DNA from: Verrucomicrobiota bacterium
GTDB taxonomy: Bacteria; Verrucomicrobiota; Verrucomicrobiia; Limisphaerales; AV2
Reading direction: 5' to 3'
NCBI GenBank assembly: GCA_003218935.1
Contig: QHPA01000229.1
Span: forward strand, 1 to 15,241
DNA: 15,241 bases
Made by a program: the position numbers and the translations under genes. The notes under the pieces are model-generated. The model was not told where the DNA came from. It was given only the letters and a program-made list of their open reading frames with translations, and made no database searches. How positions within the stretch are numbered: the stretch's first letter is position 1; every line of letters begins with the position of its first letter. Below, one piece after another: positions 1 to 8,715 of the stretch.

Positions 1-958
1 TGCGCGGCTCGTCATGGTTTTCCAGAAAGTGCGCGCTCCGTCCGATGAACTCAAGCGTCACGCCCAACAGGTGACGTTGGACTTCGGCGTGGCTGCGATA
101 GGTGAGGTAATCGTAGAGTCGTTTGTCGTACGTGTAATCAAAACCGAGCGTTTGCAGCCGCGCTTCGAGATCCCAATAGACCTCGCCCAGGAAAAGGAAA
201 TCCGGGTGCGTCTGTTTGACGACTCGAATCGCGTCAGCCCAAAATTCGCGTTCAGTCATGGCGGCGGGGCAGGGGAAACCCTCCCAGGTTTTGGCGAACA
301 CGTCGTTCAACAGCAGCATCGCCATGTCGCAGCGCACGCCATCGCAGCGCTGGGCAACGGATTGCAACTGCTCAATCATCGAGGCGTGGGTGCCGGCGCG
401 GCGGTAATCGAGCTGAACCGTGTCAATCCAGGCAGGGAAATTCGGGTCTTTGCCGTGCGCCAGCCAGCGTGGCCCGGTCCCGGTTTCGGCCGGAAAAGTT
501 TCCGGCGTTTCAAGGGGCGCTTCCACGAAGAGTTCCGGCTTTTCGCTGACCCACCGGTGATCGAGACCGAGGTGGTTTGGCACAAAGTCGAGCAGCAATT
601 TCAATCCGTGGGCGTGCAATTTTTTGCGGAATTGCTTGAGGGCGGACTCGCCGCCGAGTTCGCGCGCGATCGTGTAATCGGCAACGGCAAATGGCGAACC
701 GGCCACGTCGTCGTTCTGCCAGTCGGGCAGGGCTTCGCTGAACGCGTGGCGCATTCCCTGGCTCGACAATGCAGCCGCGCGGCTGCGCGGGCCGGTCGGC
801 CACACGCCCATGAGCCAGAGGTGTGTGAAACCGAGCTGCGCCCAGGCTTTGATTTCGTCGTCCGGCGCCGAGCCGAGTGTGATGTTTGGTCCGTGGCGCG
901 CGGAGAGTTCGCGCAGCCAGCAGCGCGCGTCGATCTCGTAAATGAGAGGATGGTTCAT
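1..958 (-). CDS. Alpha-amylase family glycoside hydrolase (GH13), 3' part outside the window
   Basis: The reverse strand reads from an ATG at 956-958 through the left edge without a stop: 319 codons, C-terminal part missing. The frame contains the four GH13 signature regions in order: LDFVPNH (about residues 123-129), GVRCDMA with the nucleophile Asp211, FLGEVYWD with the acid/base Glu259, and ENHDEPR with the transition-state Asp316. These define the catalytic (beta/alpha)8 barrel of retaining alpha-glucan-active enzymes, so hydrolysis or transfer on alpha-glucosidic bonds is expected. The N-terminus MNHPLIYEIDARCW begins directly with the first barrel strand, and I see no signal peptide, so the protein is probably cytoplasmic. 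The frame closes upstream at a TGA (1004-1006). The only other possible start is a GTG at 962-964. No clear Shine-Dalgarno is visible. The exact substrate and GH13 subfamily cannot be told from this part. Confidence 0.9.
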   Translation of the reverse strand, partial: MNHPLIYEIDARCWLRELSARHGPNITLGSAPDDEIKAWAQLGFTHLWLMGVWPTGPRSRAAALSSQGMRHAFSEALPDWQNDDVAGSPFAVADYTIARELGGESALKQFRKKLHAHGLKLLLDFVPNHLGLDHRWVSEKPELFVEAPLETPETFPAETGTGPRWLAHGKDPNFPAWIDTVQLDYRRAGTHASMIEQLQSVAQRCDGVRCDMAMLLLNDVFAKTWEGFPCPAAMTEREFWADAIRVVKQTHPDFLFLGEVYWDLEARLQTLGFDYTYDKRLYDYLTYRSHAEVQRHLLGVTLEFIGRSAHFLENHDEPR

Positions 959-1333
959 TGGCACGATCCAGTTTCGCCAGTGTTCTGCGTCAGAGCGGCT
1001 CGGTCAAGGCGCCGGGGTCTCAAACCATTCTGACAGGAAGCGGCTCCGCGCCGTTCAAGAAGCGATGGCAGGCTCAACTGTTCACAACCTGGAGCGTTTA
1101 CGGATGCCCGGATGGACACCAACCCGCCGATGGCTTGAAATTTTGTGGTTCCAAACTGTGCGTTCAACGGATATAAACGGTTCGTTCTTACCAAACCCGG
1201 AACCAAGCTTTATGAACAGACCAGACAGCCTGCTTCAATGTGGCGTGTCCTCGGATGGCCGCGGAACAATGCGAATCTGCGAGGCGTCGGGGGCCGGCGC
1301 CGGTCGGTTTGACTGGAAAGGAGGCGTTTCAGG
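959..1333. other. Divergent intergenic region between the amylase and CBS genes
   Basis: About 375 bp lie between two divergently transcribed genes, so promoters for both should be here. I see no convincing coding frame on either strand. A TATAAA at 1172-1177 is a possible -10 element for the plus-strand CBS gene, but no good -35 hexamer sits at the expected distance. GGTTC (1179-1183) and GAACC (1200-1204) form a weak 5-bp inverted repeat. Nothing else stands out. Confidence 0.4.
1317..1324 (+). promoter_or_regulatory. Strong Shine-Dalgarno of the CBS gene
   Basis: AAAGGAGG ends 9 nt before the ATG at 1334. It fixes that start and is the clearest ribosome binding site in the window; several neighbouring genes have none that is recognisable. 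Confidence 0.75.
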
Positions 1334-1774
1334 ATGAACATCTCCGGCACCGTCGGCACGATTCTGAATCAGAAAGGACGCCAGGTGTATTCCATCTTGC
1401 CGGACGCGACGGTGTTCGAGGCGATCCAGCTCATGGCGGAGAAGAACGTCGGCGCATTGCTGGTCGTGTCGGAACACAGGCTGCTGGGTGTGATCTCCGA
1501 GCGTGATTACACCCGGAAGGTTGCTCTCAAGGGAAAGTCATCCCGCGAGACAAAAGTCCTGGAAATCATTTCGAGTCCGCTTGTGTCCGCGACGCCGGGT
1601 CACAGCGTTGAGGAGTGCATGCGGCTGATGACCAACAACCGCGTCCGCCATCTCCCGATTCTGGAAGGAGAAAAGCTGGTGGGCATCGTGTCAATCGGCG
1701 ACCTGGTGAACTGGACCATTTCCGCCCAGGACGCCGCGATCGAGCAGTTGAAAAGTTACATCACAGGTTTGTAG
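1334..1774 (+). CDS. CBS-domain pair protein
   Basis: This is a 146-residue protein made almost wholly of two CBS motifs. The first covers about residues 8-65 (core VGALLVVSEHRLLGVISERD). The second covers about 75-135 (NNRVRHLPILEGEKLVGIVSIGDL). CBS pairs (Bateman modules) bind adenosine-containing ligands such as AMP, ATP or S-adenosylmethionine and usually regulate a partner enzyme or channel. No other domain, signal peptide or membrane segment is present, so the protein is probably a small soluble regulator whose partner cannot be read from the sequence. The start is well supported by the Shine-Dalgarno at 1317-1324. It is convergent with gltD, and a hairpin starts immediately after its TAG stop. 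Link to the divergent amylase or to glutamate synthase is not demonstrated. Confidence 0.93.
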   Translation: MNISGTVGTILNQKGRQVYSILPDATVFEAIQLMAEKNVGALLVVSEHRLLGVISERDYTRKVALKGKSSRETKVLEIISSPLVSATPGHSVEECMRLMTNNRVRHLPILEGEKLVGIVSIGDLVNWTISAQDAAIEQLKSYITGL

Positions 1775-1809
1775 CCAGGCGGGCTGAACGGGAGGAATTG
1801 CCCGCCTGG
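1775..1809. terminator. Candidate bidirectional terminator hairpin between the CBS gene and gltD
   Basis: CCAGGCGGGC (1775-1784) and GCCCGCCTGG (1800-1809) form a perfect 10-bp, very GC-rich stem with a 15-nt loop. It fills the 40 bp between the stop codons of two converging genes, directly after the CBS stop. Neither side has a real run of T, so it is not a textbook intrinsic terminator. Position and symmetry suggest it ends or protects both transcripts. Confidence 0.55.
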
Positions 1810-1814
1810 GTTGC

Positions 1815-3299
1815 TTAAGGCAGGCTGGTGCAGCCCATCAGGTAACGGTCACACTCCCGCGCGGCACCGCGACCTTCGTTGAACGCCCACACGACCAGGC
1901 TTTGGCCGCGGCGACAATCGCCAGCGGCGAACACCTTCGGGATGCTCGTCTGGTATTTGCCGTAGTCGGCTTTGATGTTCGTGCGGGGGTCGCGTTCGAC
2001 ACCGAGGGAGTCGAGCAGGGGTTGTTCCGGACCGAGGAAACCCATGGCCAGAAGAATGAGTTGGGCTGGCCGCACCTGCTCGGTTCCTGGAACCTCCTTC
2101 GGCATCCATTGGCCGTTTTCATTTCTTTCCCATTGGACCTGCACGGTGTGGACTGCTTTCACCTGGCCATGGTCGTCGCTGACGAACCGCTTGGCCGTGG
2201 TGAGGTACACCCGAGGGTCAGCCCCGAACTTCGCGGCGGCCTCCTCCTGTCCGTAGTCGAGACGATAAACCTTGGGCCATTCCGGCCAGGGATTATCTTT
2301 CGCACGGTCCATCGGCGGTTGTGGCAGAATTTCCACTTGAAGCAGCGTCTTGCAGCCGTGCCGCATAGCCGTGCCGACGCAGTCCGTGCCGGTGTCGCCG
2401 CCGCCGATGACCACCACGTCCTTGCCTGTCGCGGAGATGAAGTTGCCGTTGCGATGGCCATCGAGCAGGCTCCTCGTGTTCGCCGTGAGAAAATCCATGG
2501 CGAAGTGGACGCCTTTGAGTTGGCGGCCTTCGGTGGGCAAGTCGCGCGGTTTGGTCGCGCCCATGCAAAGGACGATGGCGTCGAATTCCTCGAGGAGTTG
2601 CTGTGCGGAAAGGAATCTGCCCACGTCACAATTACAGACAAATTTGACGCCTTCCTGTTCCAGCAGTTTGATGCGGCGCATGACGACCTCCTCCTTGTCG
2701 AGCTTCATGTTCGGGATGCCATACATGAGCAGTCCGCCCGGACGATCCTCGCGCTCGAACACGGTCACCCAATGCCCGGCGCGGTTGAGTTGAGCTGCCG
2801 CGCAAAGACCCGCGGGTCCGGAGCCGACGACCGCGACCTTCTTGCCGGTGCGGACCTTCGGCGGTTCGGGAGTGACCCAGCCTTCTTCCCAACCTTTGTC
2901 GATGATGGAGCACTCGATGTTCTTGATCGTGACGGGCGGGGCATTGATGCCGAGGACACACGAGCCTTCGCACGGGGCAGGGCAGACGCGGCCGGTGAAT
3001 TCAGGAAAATTGTTGGTCTTGTGCAGCCGGTCGAGCGCCTCGCGCCAAAGTCCGCGATAAACCAGATCGTTCCACTCCGGGATCAGGTTGTTGATCGGGC
3101 AGCCCGAAGCCATGCCGCTGAGCAACGTGCCTGTGTGACAGAACGGAATGCCGCAATCCATGCAGCGCGCCCCCTGCTGCCGCAGTTTGGCCGTCTCCAA
3201 ATGGTGATGAAACTCTTCCCAATCGCGGATGCGCTCGGCCGGCGCGCGGTCGGCCGGGAGCTCGCGGAGATATTCGATGAAGCCTCTGGGATTGCCCAT
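1815..3299 (-). CDS. gltD: Glutamate synthase (NADPH), small subunit
   Basis: This 494-residue protein has the usual length of GltD, the beta subunit that passes electrons from NADPH through FAD and [4Fe-4S] clusters to the large subunit. The N-terminus ([13 protein letters not shown]) is typical of the family and supports the start, although no Shine-Dalgarno is visible. Conserved cysteines for the Fe-S clusters are Cys46, 49, 54, 67 and Cys106, 110, 114. The FAD-binding motif VVGSGPAG lies at 157-164 and the NADPH-binding motif VIGGGDTG at 297-304. A second FAD motif, [20 protein letters not shown], closes the protein at about 457-476. It follows gltB on the same strand with a gap of about 154 bp, so the two are probably cotranscribed. 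Its 3' end faces the CBS gene. Confidence 0.97.
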   Translation of the reverse strand: MGNPRGFIEYLRELPADRAPAERIRDWEEFHHHLETAKLRQQGARCMDCGIPFCHTGTLLSGMASGCPINNLIPEWNDLVYRGLWREALDRLHKTNNFPEFTGRVCPAPCEGSCVLGINAPPVTIKNIECSIIDKGWEEGWVTPEPPKVRTGKKVAVVGSGPAGLCAAAQLNRAGHWVTVFEREDRPGGLLMYGIPNMKLDKEEVVMRRIKLLEQEGVKFVCNCDVGRFLSAQQLLEEFDAIVLCMGATKPRDLPTEGRQLKGVHFAMDFLTANTRSLLDGHRNGNFISATGKDVVVIGGGDTGTDCVGTAMRHGCKTLLQVEILPQPPMDRAKDNPWPEWPKVYRLDYGQEEAAAKFGADPRVYLTTAKRFVSDDHGQVKAVHTVQVQWERNENGQWMPKEVPGTEQVRPAQLILLAMGFLGPEQPLLDSLGVERDPRTNIKADYGKYQTSIPKVFAAGDCRRGQSLVVWAFNEGRGAARECDRYLMGCTSLP

Positions 3300-3311
3300 G
3301 TGTTTCAGTTG

Positions 3312-3437
3312 CTAACAACAGCTCAGGTAAAAGCGGATAATCCTCCCATGCCGCAACTCATGCTTGCGGCCATGCTTTGAATCGAAAGTCATCAACTCGT
3401 CGTCCGTCCAGATTTTGGCTGGTGAGGCGCCTTTCAT
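3312..3437 (-). pseudogene. Short frame resembling the N-terminus of a Uma2-family protein (possible remnant)
   Basis: Between the gltB stop (3454-3456) and the gltD start (3299), a 41-codon frame runs from ATG 3435-3437 to TAG 3312-3314. It contains KIWTDDELMTF followed by HGRKHELRHGRII. This recalls the opening of Uma2 (DUF820) proteins, a PD-(D/E)XK-nuclease-like family widespread in cyanobacteria and other environmental bacteria, where a W-T-x-E-E/D-L stretch is followed by Y/H-E-L-x-x-G-x-I/L. The catalytic Asp and the E-x-K core would lie further on and are absent, so at most this is a truncated, non-functional copy. The resemblance was judged by eye. A chance open frame is the main alternative. 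Confidence 0.35.
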
Positions 3438-3461
3438 TGCGCAAGGACCTAGATTATCCGC
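3333..3461. repeat. 10-bp inverted repeat pair around the gltB-gltD junction
   Basis: GCGGATAATC (3333-3342) and GATTATCCGC (3452-3461) are perfect inverted copies separated by 109 bp. The outer copy includes the gltB stop codon. They enclose nearly all of the Uma2-like frame. The pair could be the ends of an inserted or rearranged segment, a long-range RNA stem in the gltB-gltD message, or coincidence. Confidence 0.4.
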
Positions 3462-6400
3462 CGCCAATGCGCGCCACGTCGCGCGCGTTTTCTTCAAAGG
3501 CCGCGGTGATTGCTTCGTCGCCGCTGAGGCCGGATTCATTGGCCTTCTTCAACGCCATGAGGACGCGGTTGTAATCCTTCGGCATCACCTTCACGAACTT
3601 CGGCACCATGTCCTCCCAGAGTTGGAGGATGAAGCGGCCGCGGTCGCTGCCGGTGTAGCGCACGTGGCGTTCGATCATCGCGCGCACCTCGGCGGCTTCC
3701 TGCGGGTCTTGCAGCTTCTCCAGCCCTACCATCGCCATGTTGCAACGGCTGGGAAAGTCGCCGGTCACGTCGAGCACGTAGGCAACGCCGCCCGACATGC
3801 CCGCGGCGAAATTGCGGCCCGTGGCGCCGAGCACGACCACCTGACCGCCGGTCATGTATTCGCAACCGTGATCGCCCACGGCTTCGATGACCGTGTTGAC
3901 GCCGCTGTTCCGAACGCAGAACCGCTCGCCAGCCATGCCGCGGATGTACGCTTCACCGCTCGTTGCGCCGTAGAACGCCACGTTTCCAGTGATGATGTTT
4001 TCCTCCGGCACGAACGTGGAGCCTTTCGGCGGGTAAAGGATGATCTTGCCGCCGCTCAAGCCCTTGCCGAGATAATCATTGGCGTCGCCTTCCAGTTCCA
4101 GCGTCATGCCGCGCGGCATGAATGCTCCGAAACTCTGCCCGGCGCTGCCGGTGAACTTGATGTGGATCGTGTCATCGGGCAGCCCGGTTGGCCCCCACTT
4201 CCTGGTGAGTTCGCTGCCGGTGATGGTGCCGACGACGCGGTGCACGTTGCGGAGGGGCAGTTCGGCGCGAATCTTCTCGCCGCGTTCGATGGCGGGCTTG
4301 CAGAGGTCAAGCAGCGTAGTGACGTCGAGTGATTTCTCGAGGCCGTGGTCCTGATCGATCTGGCGATAGCGTCCGATCTCCGGACCCACGGGCGGCTGGT
4401 ACAGGATGTTCGAGAAGTCAAGACCTCGGGCCTTCCAATGTTCGACGGCCTTTGAAGGCTCGAGACGGTCGGTCCGGCCGATCATGTCGTTGAGCGTGCG
4501 GACGCCGAGTTTGGCCATGATCTCGCGCAGTTCCTGCGCGACAAACCTCATAAAATTCACGACGTGATCCGGGTTGCCGGTGAACCGCTCGCGCAATTGC
4601 GGGTCTTGCGTGGCCACTCCGACGGGGCACGTGTTCAGGTGACAAACGCGCATCATGATACAACCCAGCGTGACCAGCGGCGCGGTGGCGAAACCGAACT
4701 CCTCGGCGCCGAGCAACGCGGCGACGGCCACATCGCGGCCCGTCTTGAGTTGGCCGTCCGTCTCGACGTAAATGCGGCTGCGAAGGTTGTTGAGCACGAG
4801 CGTCTGGTGCGTTTCGGCGAGTCCGAGTTCCCAGGGCGTGCCGGCGTGCTTGATCGAGGAGAGCGGCGACGCGCCAGTCCCGCCATCGTGGCCGCTGATG
4901 AGGACCACGTCCGCGTGCGCCTTCGAGACGCCGGCGGCAATCGTGCCCACGCCCACTTCCGAAACGAGCTTCACGCTGATCCGCGCGTGGCGGTTGGAGT
5001 TTTTCAGGTCGTGAATCAACTCCGCGAGGTCTTCGATGGAATAAATATCGTGGTGCGGCGGCGGCGAGATAAGGCCGACGCCTGGCGTCGTGTGGCGCGT
5101 CTTGGCGATCCACGGATAGACCTTGCGGCCCGGCAATTCGCCCCCTTCGCCCGGCTTCGCGCCCTGGGCCATCTTGATCTGGAGTTCCTTCGCTTTGATG
5201 AGGTATTGGCTCGTGACGCCGAATCGTCCGGAAGCGACCTGCTTGATGGCGGAATTCTTCGAGTCGCCCTGTTCGTTGGTCCAGAGGTAGCGTTCGGGGT
5301 CTTCGCCGCCTTCGCCGGTGTTGCTCTTGCCGCCGAGGCGGTTCATCGCGATGGCGAGCGCCTCGTGCGCTTCTTTGCTGATCGAGCCGTAGGACATCGC
5401 GCCCGACTTGAAACGCTTCACGATTTCCTCGACGGGCTCGACCTCCTGGAGGGGAACCGGATTCTCCGCCCACCTGAACTCGAACAGTCCGCGCAACGTG
5501 CAGAGGTTCTTCGCCTGGTTGTTCACCAGGTCCGCATATTCCTGGAAAATCTTGTAGCTGCCCAGGCGGCAGGCGAGTTGGAGTTTGTGGATGGTCTGCG
5601 GGTTGAACAGGTGATATTCGCCCTCGGCGCGCCACTGATACTGACCGCCAGGATCGAGCGTGGCGCCGTTGACCTCCCGCTTCGGAAAAGCGTGGCGGTG
5701 CCGCTGCAACACTTCTTCGGCCAACACCTCGAGACCGACGCCCTCCAGGCGGGACGGCGTCCAGCTGAAATATTTGTCGATGATCAATTGATTTAGTCCG
5801 ATGGCCTCGAAGATTTGCGCGCCGCGGTAGCTCTGGATGGTGGAAATACCCATTTTGGCCATGGTCTTCACCACGCCTTTCACCGCAGCCTTGATGTATT
5901 TTTTGATCGCGGTTTTGTGATCGAGGTTCGGCAGCATGCCCTCGCGAATCATGTCGTCCAGGGTTCCGAAGGCGAGATAGGGGTTGATCGCGCTGCAACC
6001 GTAGCCGATCAGCAGCGAGAAGTGGTGCACCTCGCGTGCATCTCCGGTCTCGAGCACGAGCGACACGCGCGTGCGCAGGCCTTCGCGAATGAGATAATGG
6101 TGCAGGCCCGCGACCGCGAGCAGCGACGGAATCGGCGCGTAGTCTTTCGTGACGCCGCGGTCGGAGAGGATAAGGACGTTGCACTCCTCTTCCTCGATCA
6201 TGCGGCGCGCCATGACGGAGAGTTCCTCCATCGACTTTGCGAGACCCTTCTCGCCGCGACTGACGATCGGATGCGCCAGCTTGATCATCCGACAACTCTC
6301 CGGAGTTGGCTTGAGCAGGTTGCCCTCGGAGCCGACCATTGTCTCCGTGGACGTGATGTTCTCCTCGCGAATCGGGTCGATGGGCGGATTGGTGACCTGC

Positions 6401-7992
6401 GCGAAGAGCTGTTTGAAATAATTATAGATCAACTGCGACTTGTTCGAGAGCACCGCGAGCGGCGTGTCCGTGCCCATCGAACCGAGCGGCTGCACACCGT
6501 CGTTCGCCATCGGGCCGACGATAAATCTTAAATCCTCGAACGTGTAGCCGAACGCCTGCTGGCGTCGCAGGACCTTGTGGTGGCCGGGATCAGTGCCGCG
6601 CGATGGCTCTGGCAGGTCTTTCAGCAACACATGGTTCCTGGCGAGCCACTCCTGATACGGGTGGGCCTTGGCGAACCTGATCTTCAACTCTTCATCCGCG
6701 ACAATGCGGCCCTCTTCGGTATCCACGAGAAACATGCGCCCGGGCTGGAGGCGACCCTTGATGGCGATGCGCTCCGGCTCCACTGGCAGTACGCCCGCTT
6801 CGGACGCCATGATCACGAGGTCATCTTTGGTGACGTAGTATCGCGACGGACGCAGCCCGTTGCGGTCGAGCACCGCCCCGATACGGATGCCGTCGGTGAA
6901 CGCGATGGACGCCGGGCCGTCCCACGGTTCCATGAGGCAGGAATGATATTCGTAAAACGCGCGCCTCTCCGCGCTCATGCTCTCGTGGTTTTCCCACGGT
7001 TCGGGGATCATCATCATGACGGCGTGGGGCAGGGAACGGCCGCCCAGCACGAGCAGTTCGAGGCAGTTGTCGAACATCGCCGAGTCGCTGCCATCGGTGT
7101 TGATGACCGGCAGGATCTTCTTGATGTCGTCGCCGAACAATTCGGACTCGAACATGGCCTGGCGCGCGTGCATCCAGTTGATGTTGCCGCGAAGCGTGTT
7201 GATTTCGCCATTGTGCGCGAGATAGCGATAGGGATGCGCGCGGTTCCAGCTCGGAAACGTGTTGGTGCTGAAACGCGAGTGCACCAAAGCCAACGCGCTC
7301 TCCATCAAGGGATCGTTCAGGTCAGGATAGAATCGGGTGACCTGTTCGGTCAAAAGCATGCCTTTATAAACCAGCGTCTTGTAGGACAGGCTGGCGACAT
7401 ACCAGTAACGCGCCTGCAAGAGCGCCAGGTGGGGAATGATGTTCGCCGAGCGTTTGCGGATGACATACAGCTTGCGCTCGAAGACCATGTCGTCCTTCAG
7501 CGAGCGTCCACGCGCGATGAAGACCTGCCGTATGAACGGCTCCGACGCTTTGGCGGTGGCGCCGAGCGAAGAATTATCCGTTGGAACAGTGCGCCAACCG
7601 ATGATCTTCAAGCCTTCTTCTTTGACGATCTTCTCAAACGCTCTCTCGCATTGCTGCCGTTCGGGCGGGTCCTGAGGCAGGAAAATGAGGCCGGCGCCAT
7701 ACTGACCGGGCTTCGGAAGCTTGAAGCCGAGTTTATCACATTGCTTCTGGAGGAAGGCATGCGGTATCTGCATCAGGAGGCCCGCACCGTCGCCCGTGTT
7801 GGCTTCGCACCCGCAGGCCCCGCGATGGTCCAGGTTCCGGAGCACCTGCAACGCCTGCTGAATGATCTGGTGCGATTTCTTGCCTTTGACGTTGACCACG
7901 AAGCCGACGCCGCAGGCTTCGTGTTCGAAAAAGGGATCATAGAGGCCCTGCTTGCCAGGCAGGCCGTTCGTTTTCGTGTTCGGGTCTTTCAT
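3454..7992 (-). CDS. gltB: Glutamate synthase (NADPH), large subunit
   Basis: This is the 1512-residue alpha subunit, of the usual size, which takes the amide nitrogen of glutamine and reductively aminates 2-oxoglutarate. The class II glutaminase domain starts with the nucleophile Cys27 in [10 protein letters not shown], normally exposed by removal of a short propeptide. It also has HSRFSTNT (238-245) and HNGEIN (260-265). The FMN-binding synthase domain begins near 863 ([17 protein letters not shown]). The 3Fe-4S ligands are Cys1111, Cys1117 and Cys1122 in [13 protein letters not shown]. The C-terminal GXGXG beta-helix domain covers about 1250-1460. I chose ATG 7992 because the 21 extra codons back to a GTG at 8053-8055 look non-conserved and have atypical codons. 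Neither start has a clear Shine-Dalgarno, and both leave a plausible propeptide. gltD follows on the same strand. Confidence 0.96.
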   Translation of the reverse strand: MKDPNTKTNGLPGKQGLYDPFFEHEACGVGFVVNVKGKKSHQIIQQALQVLRNLDHRGACGCEANTGDGAGLLMQIPHAFLQKQCDKLGFKLPKPGQYGAGLIFLPQDPPERQQCERAFEKIVKEEGLKIIGWRTVPTDNSSLGATAKASEPFIRQVFIARGRSLKDDMVFERKLYVIRKRSANIIPHLALLQARYWYVASLSYKTLVYKGMLLTEQVTRFYPDLNDPLMESALALVHSRFSTNTFPSWNRAHPYRYLAHNGEINTLRGNINWMHARQAMFESELFGDDIKKILPVINTDGSDSAMFDNCLELLVLGGRSLPHAVMMMIPEPWENHESMSAERRAFYEYHSCLMEPWDGPASIAFTDGIRIGAVLDRNGLRPSRYYVTKDDLVIMASEAGVLPVEPERIAIKGRLQPGRMFLVDTEEGRIVADEELKIRFAKAHPYQEWLARNHVLLKDLPEPSRGTDPGHHKVLRRQQAFGYTFEDLRFIVGPMANDGVQPLGSMGTDTPLAVLSNKSQLIYNYFKQLFAQVTNPPIDPIREENITSTETMVGSEGNLLKPTPESCRMIKLAHPIVSRGEKGLAKSMEELSVMARRMIEEEECNVLILSDRGVTKDYAPIPSLLAVAGLHHYLIREGLRTRVSLVLETGDAREVHHFSLLIGYGCSAINPYLAFGTLDDMIREGMLPNLDHKTAIKKYIKAAVKGVVKTMAKMGISTIQSYRGAQIFEAIGLNQLIIDKYFSWTPSRLEGVGLEVLAEEVLQRHRHAFPKREVNGATLDPGGQYQWRAEGEYHLFNPQTIHKLQLACRLGSYKIFQEYADLVNNQAKNLCTLRGLFEFRWAENPVPLQEVEPVEEIVKRFKSGAMSYGSISKEAHEALAIAMNRLGGKSNTGEGGEDPERYLWTNEQGDSKNSAIKQVASGRFGVTSQYLIKAKELQIKMAQGAKPGEGGELPGRKVYPWIAKTRHTTPGVGLISPPPHHDIYSIEDLAELIHDLKNSNRHARISVKLVSEVGVGTIAAGVSKAHADVVLISGHDGGTGASPLSSIKHAGTPWELGLAETHQTLVLNNLRSRIYVETDGQLKTGRDVAVAALLGAEEFGFATAPLVTLGCIMMRVCHLNTCPVGVATQDPQLRERFTGNPDHVVNFMRFVAQELREIMAKLGVRTLNDMIGRTDRLEPSKAVEHWKARGLDFSNILYQPPVGPEIGRYRQIDQDHGLEKSLDVTTLLDLCKPAIERGEKIRAELPLRNVHRVVGTITGSELTRKWGPTGLPDDTIHIKFTGSAGQSFGAFMPRGMTLELEGDANDYLGKGLSGGKIILYPPKGSTFVPEENIITGNVAFYGATSGEAYIRGMAGERFCVRNSGVNTVIEAVGDHGCEYMTGGQVVVLGATGRNFAAGMSGGVAYVLDVTGDFPSRCNMAMVGLEKLQDPQEAAEVRAMIERHVRYTGSDRGRFILQLWEDMVPKFVKVMPKDYNRVLMALKKANESGLSGDEAITAAFEENARDVARIGGG

Positions 7993-8126
7993 TTCCGCAT
8001 CTTCATGGCGCAACGGGTTCTGCGTTGCCGTGGTTCTCGTTTGCCGGGATGCCACGTTAAAATTTGATTAGTGTTTACTGAAACGGGCGCGTCTGCAAGA
8101 GCGCAAATGGAAAATATCGACAGTGC

Positions 8127-8210
8127 AACACCTGCGGTCTGCTCCACGGTGCCGCGGACAAGGCCTGGGGGACCACGGTTAATCACCTCCGGTCCGCGAG
8201 TCCAGGTGTT
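8127..8210 (-). promoter_or_regulatory. Nested inverted repeats in the gltB leader (candidate structured RNA)
   Basis: AACACCTG (8127-8134) pairs perfectly with CAGGTGTT (8203-8210), and inside them CGCGGAC (8153-8159) pairs with GTCCGCG (8192-8198). On the gltB transcript this gives an 8-bp outer stem and a 7-bp inner stem. The side bulges are 4 and 18 nt, and the apical loop is about 32 nt. Within the loop region, GGACC and GGTCC could form an alternative pairing. The element ends about 135 nt before the gltB ATG. I do not recognise a known riboswitch in it. It may be a cis-regulatory leader, a terminator-like barrier after the ACT gene, or a DNA-level operator. Confidence 0.4.
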
Positions 8211-8284
8211 TCGGGCCGCCCGCCGAGCGAGCGGCCGAATCCCCGGCCTGCGGAGGCAAACAAGCTCGCCGGCGGGGCCATACT

Positions 8285-8677
8285 TCAACTGTTCAACACC
8301 TTCAGCGCCTTCCGGGCGTCGGAAGCGCGCAAAATCAAAAGGCCCTTTTTAGCGTCGGGGCTGGTGGCGGAGTAACAGTACTCAATGTTGATTTTAGCGC
8401 TGGCGAGTTTGTGGGCCATTTTCGCCAGCGAGCCGGGCTTGTTGTCACCGTCCACCATCAACACGTCGTCTTCGACGACAAGTGTGCCGCGCTCTTCGAA
8501 TAGCAGAAGCGCCTTGCGCGCGTCGCTCACTACCATGCGAATGACGCTGTGGTCCACCGTGTCGCTGGTGGTGATGGCGTAGATGTTGATTTTAGCTTCG
8601 GCGAGCGCGTCGCACACGCGCGCCAGCATGCCCGGTCGGTTTTCCAAAAAGATGGCAAGTTGTTTTGTTATTTGCAT
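8285..8677 (-). CDS. Tandem ACT-domain protein (probable amino-acid sensor)
   Basis: This 130-residue protein consists of two ACT domains and nothing else. Domain 1 spans about residues 3-68 (begins KQLAIFLENRPGMLARVCDAL). Domain 2 spans about 70-130, with a second GSLAKMAHKLASAKINIEY stretch. The pattern of a beta strand, then N/K-x-P-G-x-L, then a helix ending in INI, is characteristic of ACT domains. These bind amino acids and regulate enzymes of amino-acid metabolism. With no catalytic or DNA-binding domain, it would act by binding another protein or a ligand. It lies upstream of gltB on the same strand, separated by about 290 bp, which suggests but does not prove a role near glutamate synthesis. 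A GGAGGA at 8681-8686 supports the start. The gene's first 10 bases overlap the end of the GltB-like mini-ORF. Confidence 0.92.
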   Translation of the reverse strand: MQITKQLAIFLENRPGMLARVCDALAEAKINIYAITTSDTVDHSVIRMVVSDARKALLLFEERGTLVVEDDVLMVDGDNKPGSLAKMAHKLASAKINIEYCYSATSPDAKKGLLILRASDARKALKVLNS

Positions 8678-8680
8678 GAC

Positions 8681-8686
8681 TCCTCC
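8681..8686 (-). promoter_or_regulatory. Shine-Dalgarno of the ACT gene
   Basis: On the minus strand GGAGGA ends 3 nt before the ATG (8675-8677), a short but usable spacing. It lies inside the coding sequence of the GltB-like mini-ORF, so ribosomes finishing that frame would end at the ACT start. That arrangement would allow translational coupling. Confidence 0.6.
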
Positions 8687-8697
8687 GCGACTTCCTG

Positions 8698-8715
8698 GTT
8701 GGCCACCAGGCCAAC
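8698..8715 (-). promoter_or_regulatory. Perfect 7-bp hairpin just upstream of the ACT ribosome binding site
   Basis: GTTGGCC (8698-8704) and GGCCAAC (8709-8715) pair perfectly around a 4-nt loop (5 of 7 pairs G-C). On the ACT transcript the stem ends 11 nt before the GGAGGA. It occupies the codons for VGLVAN of the mini-ORF. A compact stem between a short leader frame and a ribosome binding site could affect translation of the ACT gene. It may equally be a by-product of the coding sequence. Confidence 0.45.

Noticed and set aside
14..1033. Long plus-strand open frame opposite the amylase gene
   Set aside because: The opposite strand encodes all four GH13 motifs in order. This frame has no recognisable domain and is the usual antisense opening in GC-rich coding DNA.
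1902..3380. A 492-codon plus-strand open frame opposite gltD
   Set aside because: gltD on the minus strand has a full set of FAD, NADPH and Fe-S motifs. The plus frame has none and crosses the gltD start into the spacer.
4418..6295. A 625-codon minus-strand frame inside gltB in another reading phase
   Set aside because: It is extremely rich in Arg, Ala, Gly and Pro with no domain, and overlaps the conserved FMN domain of gltB.
6577..8067. A 496-codon plus-strand frame opposite the glutaminase domain of gltB
   Set aside because: The minus strand encodes the conserved glutaminase motifs. The plus frame is compositionally a shadow with no homology I can recognise.
8214..8236. GGCCGC/GCGGCC inverted repeat (11-nt loop) after the ACT gene, as a terminator
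   Set aside because: The stem is only 6 bp, there is no T-run on the minus-strand downstream side, and such pairs are expected by chance in sequence this GC-rich.
7993..8288. A 99-codon minus-strand frame between the ACT gene and gltB
   Set aside because: It has no recognisable domain, overlaps the end of the ACT gene and the gltB start, and its composition matches that of non-coding GC-rich DNA.
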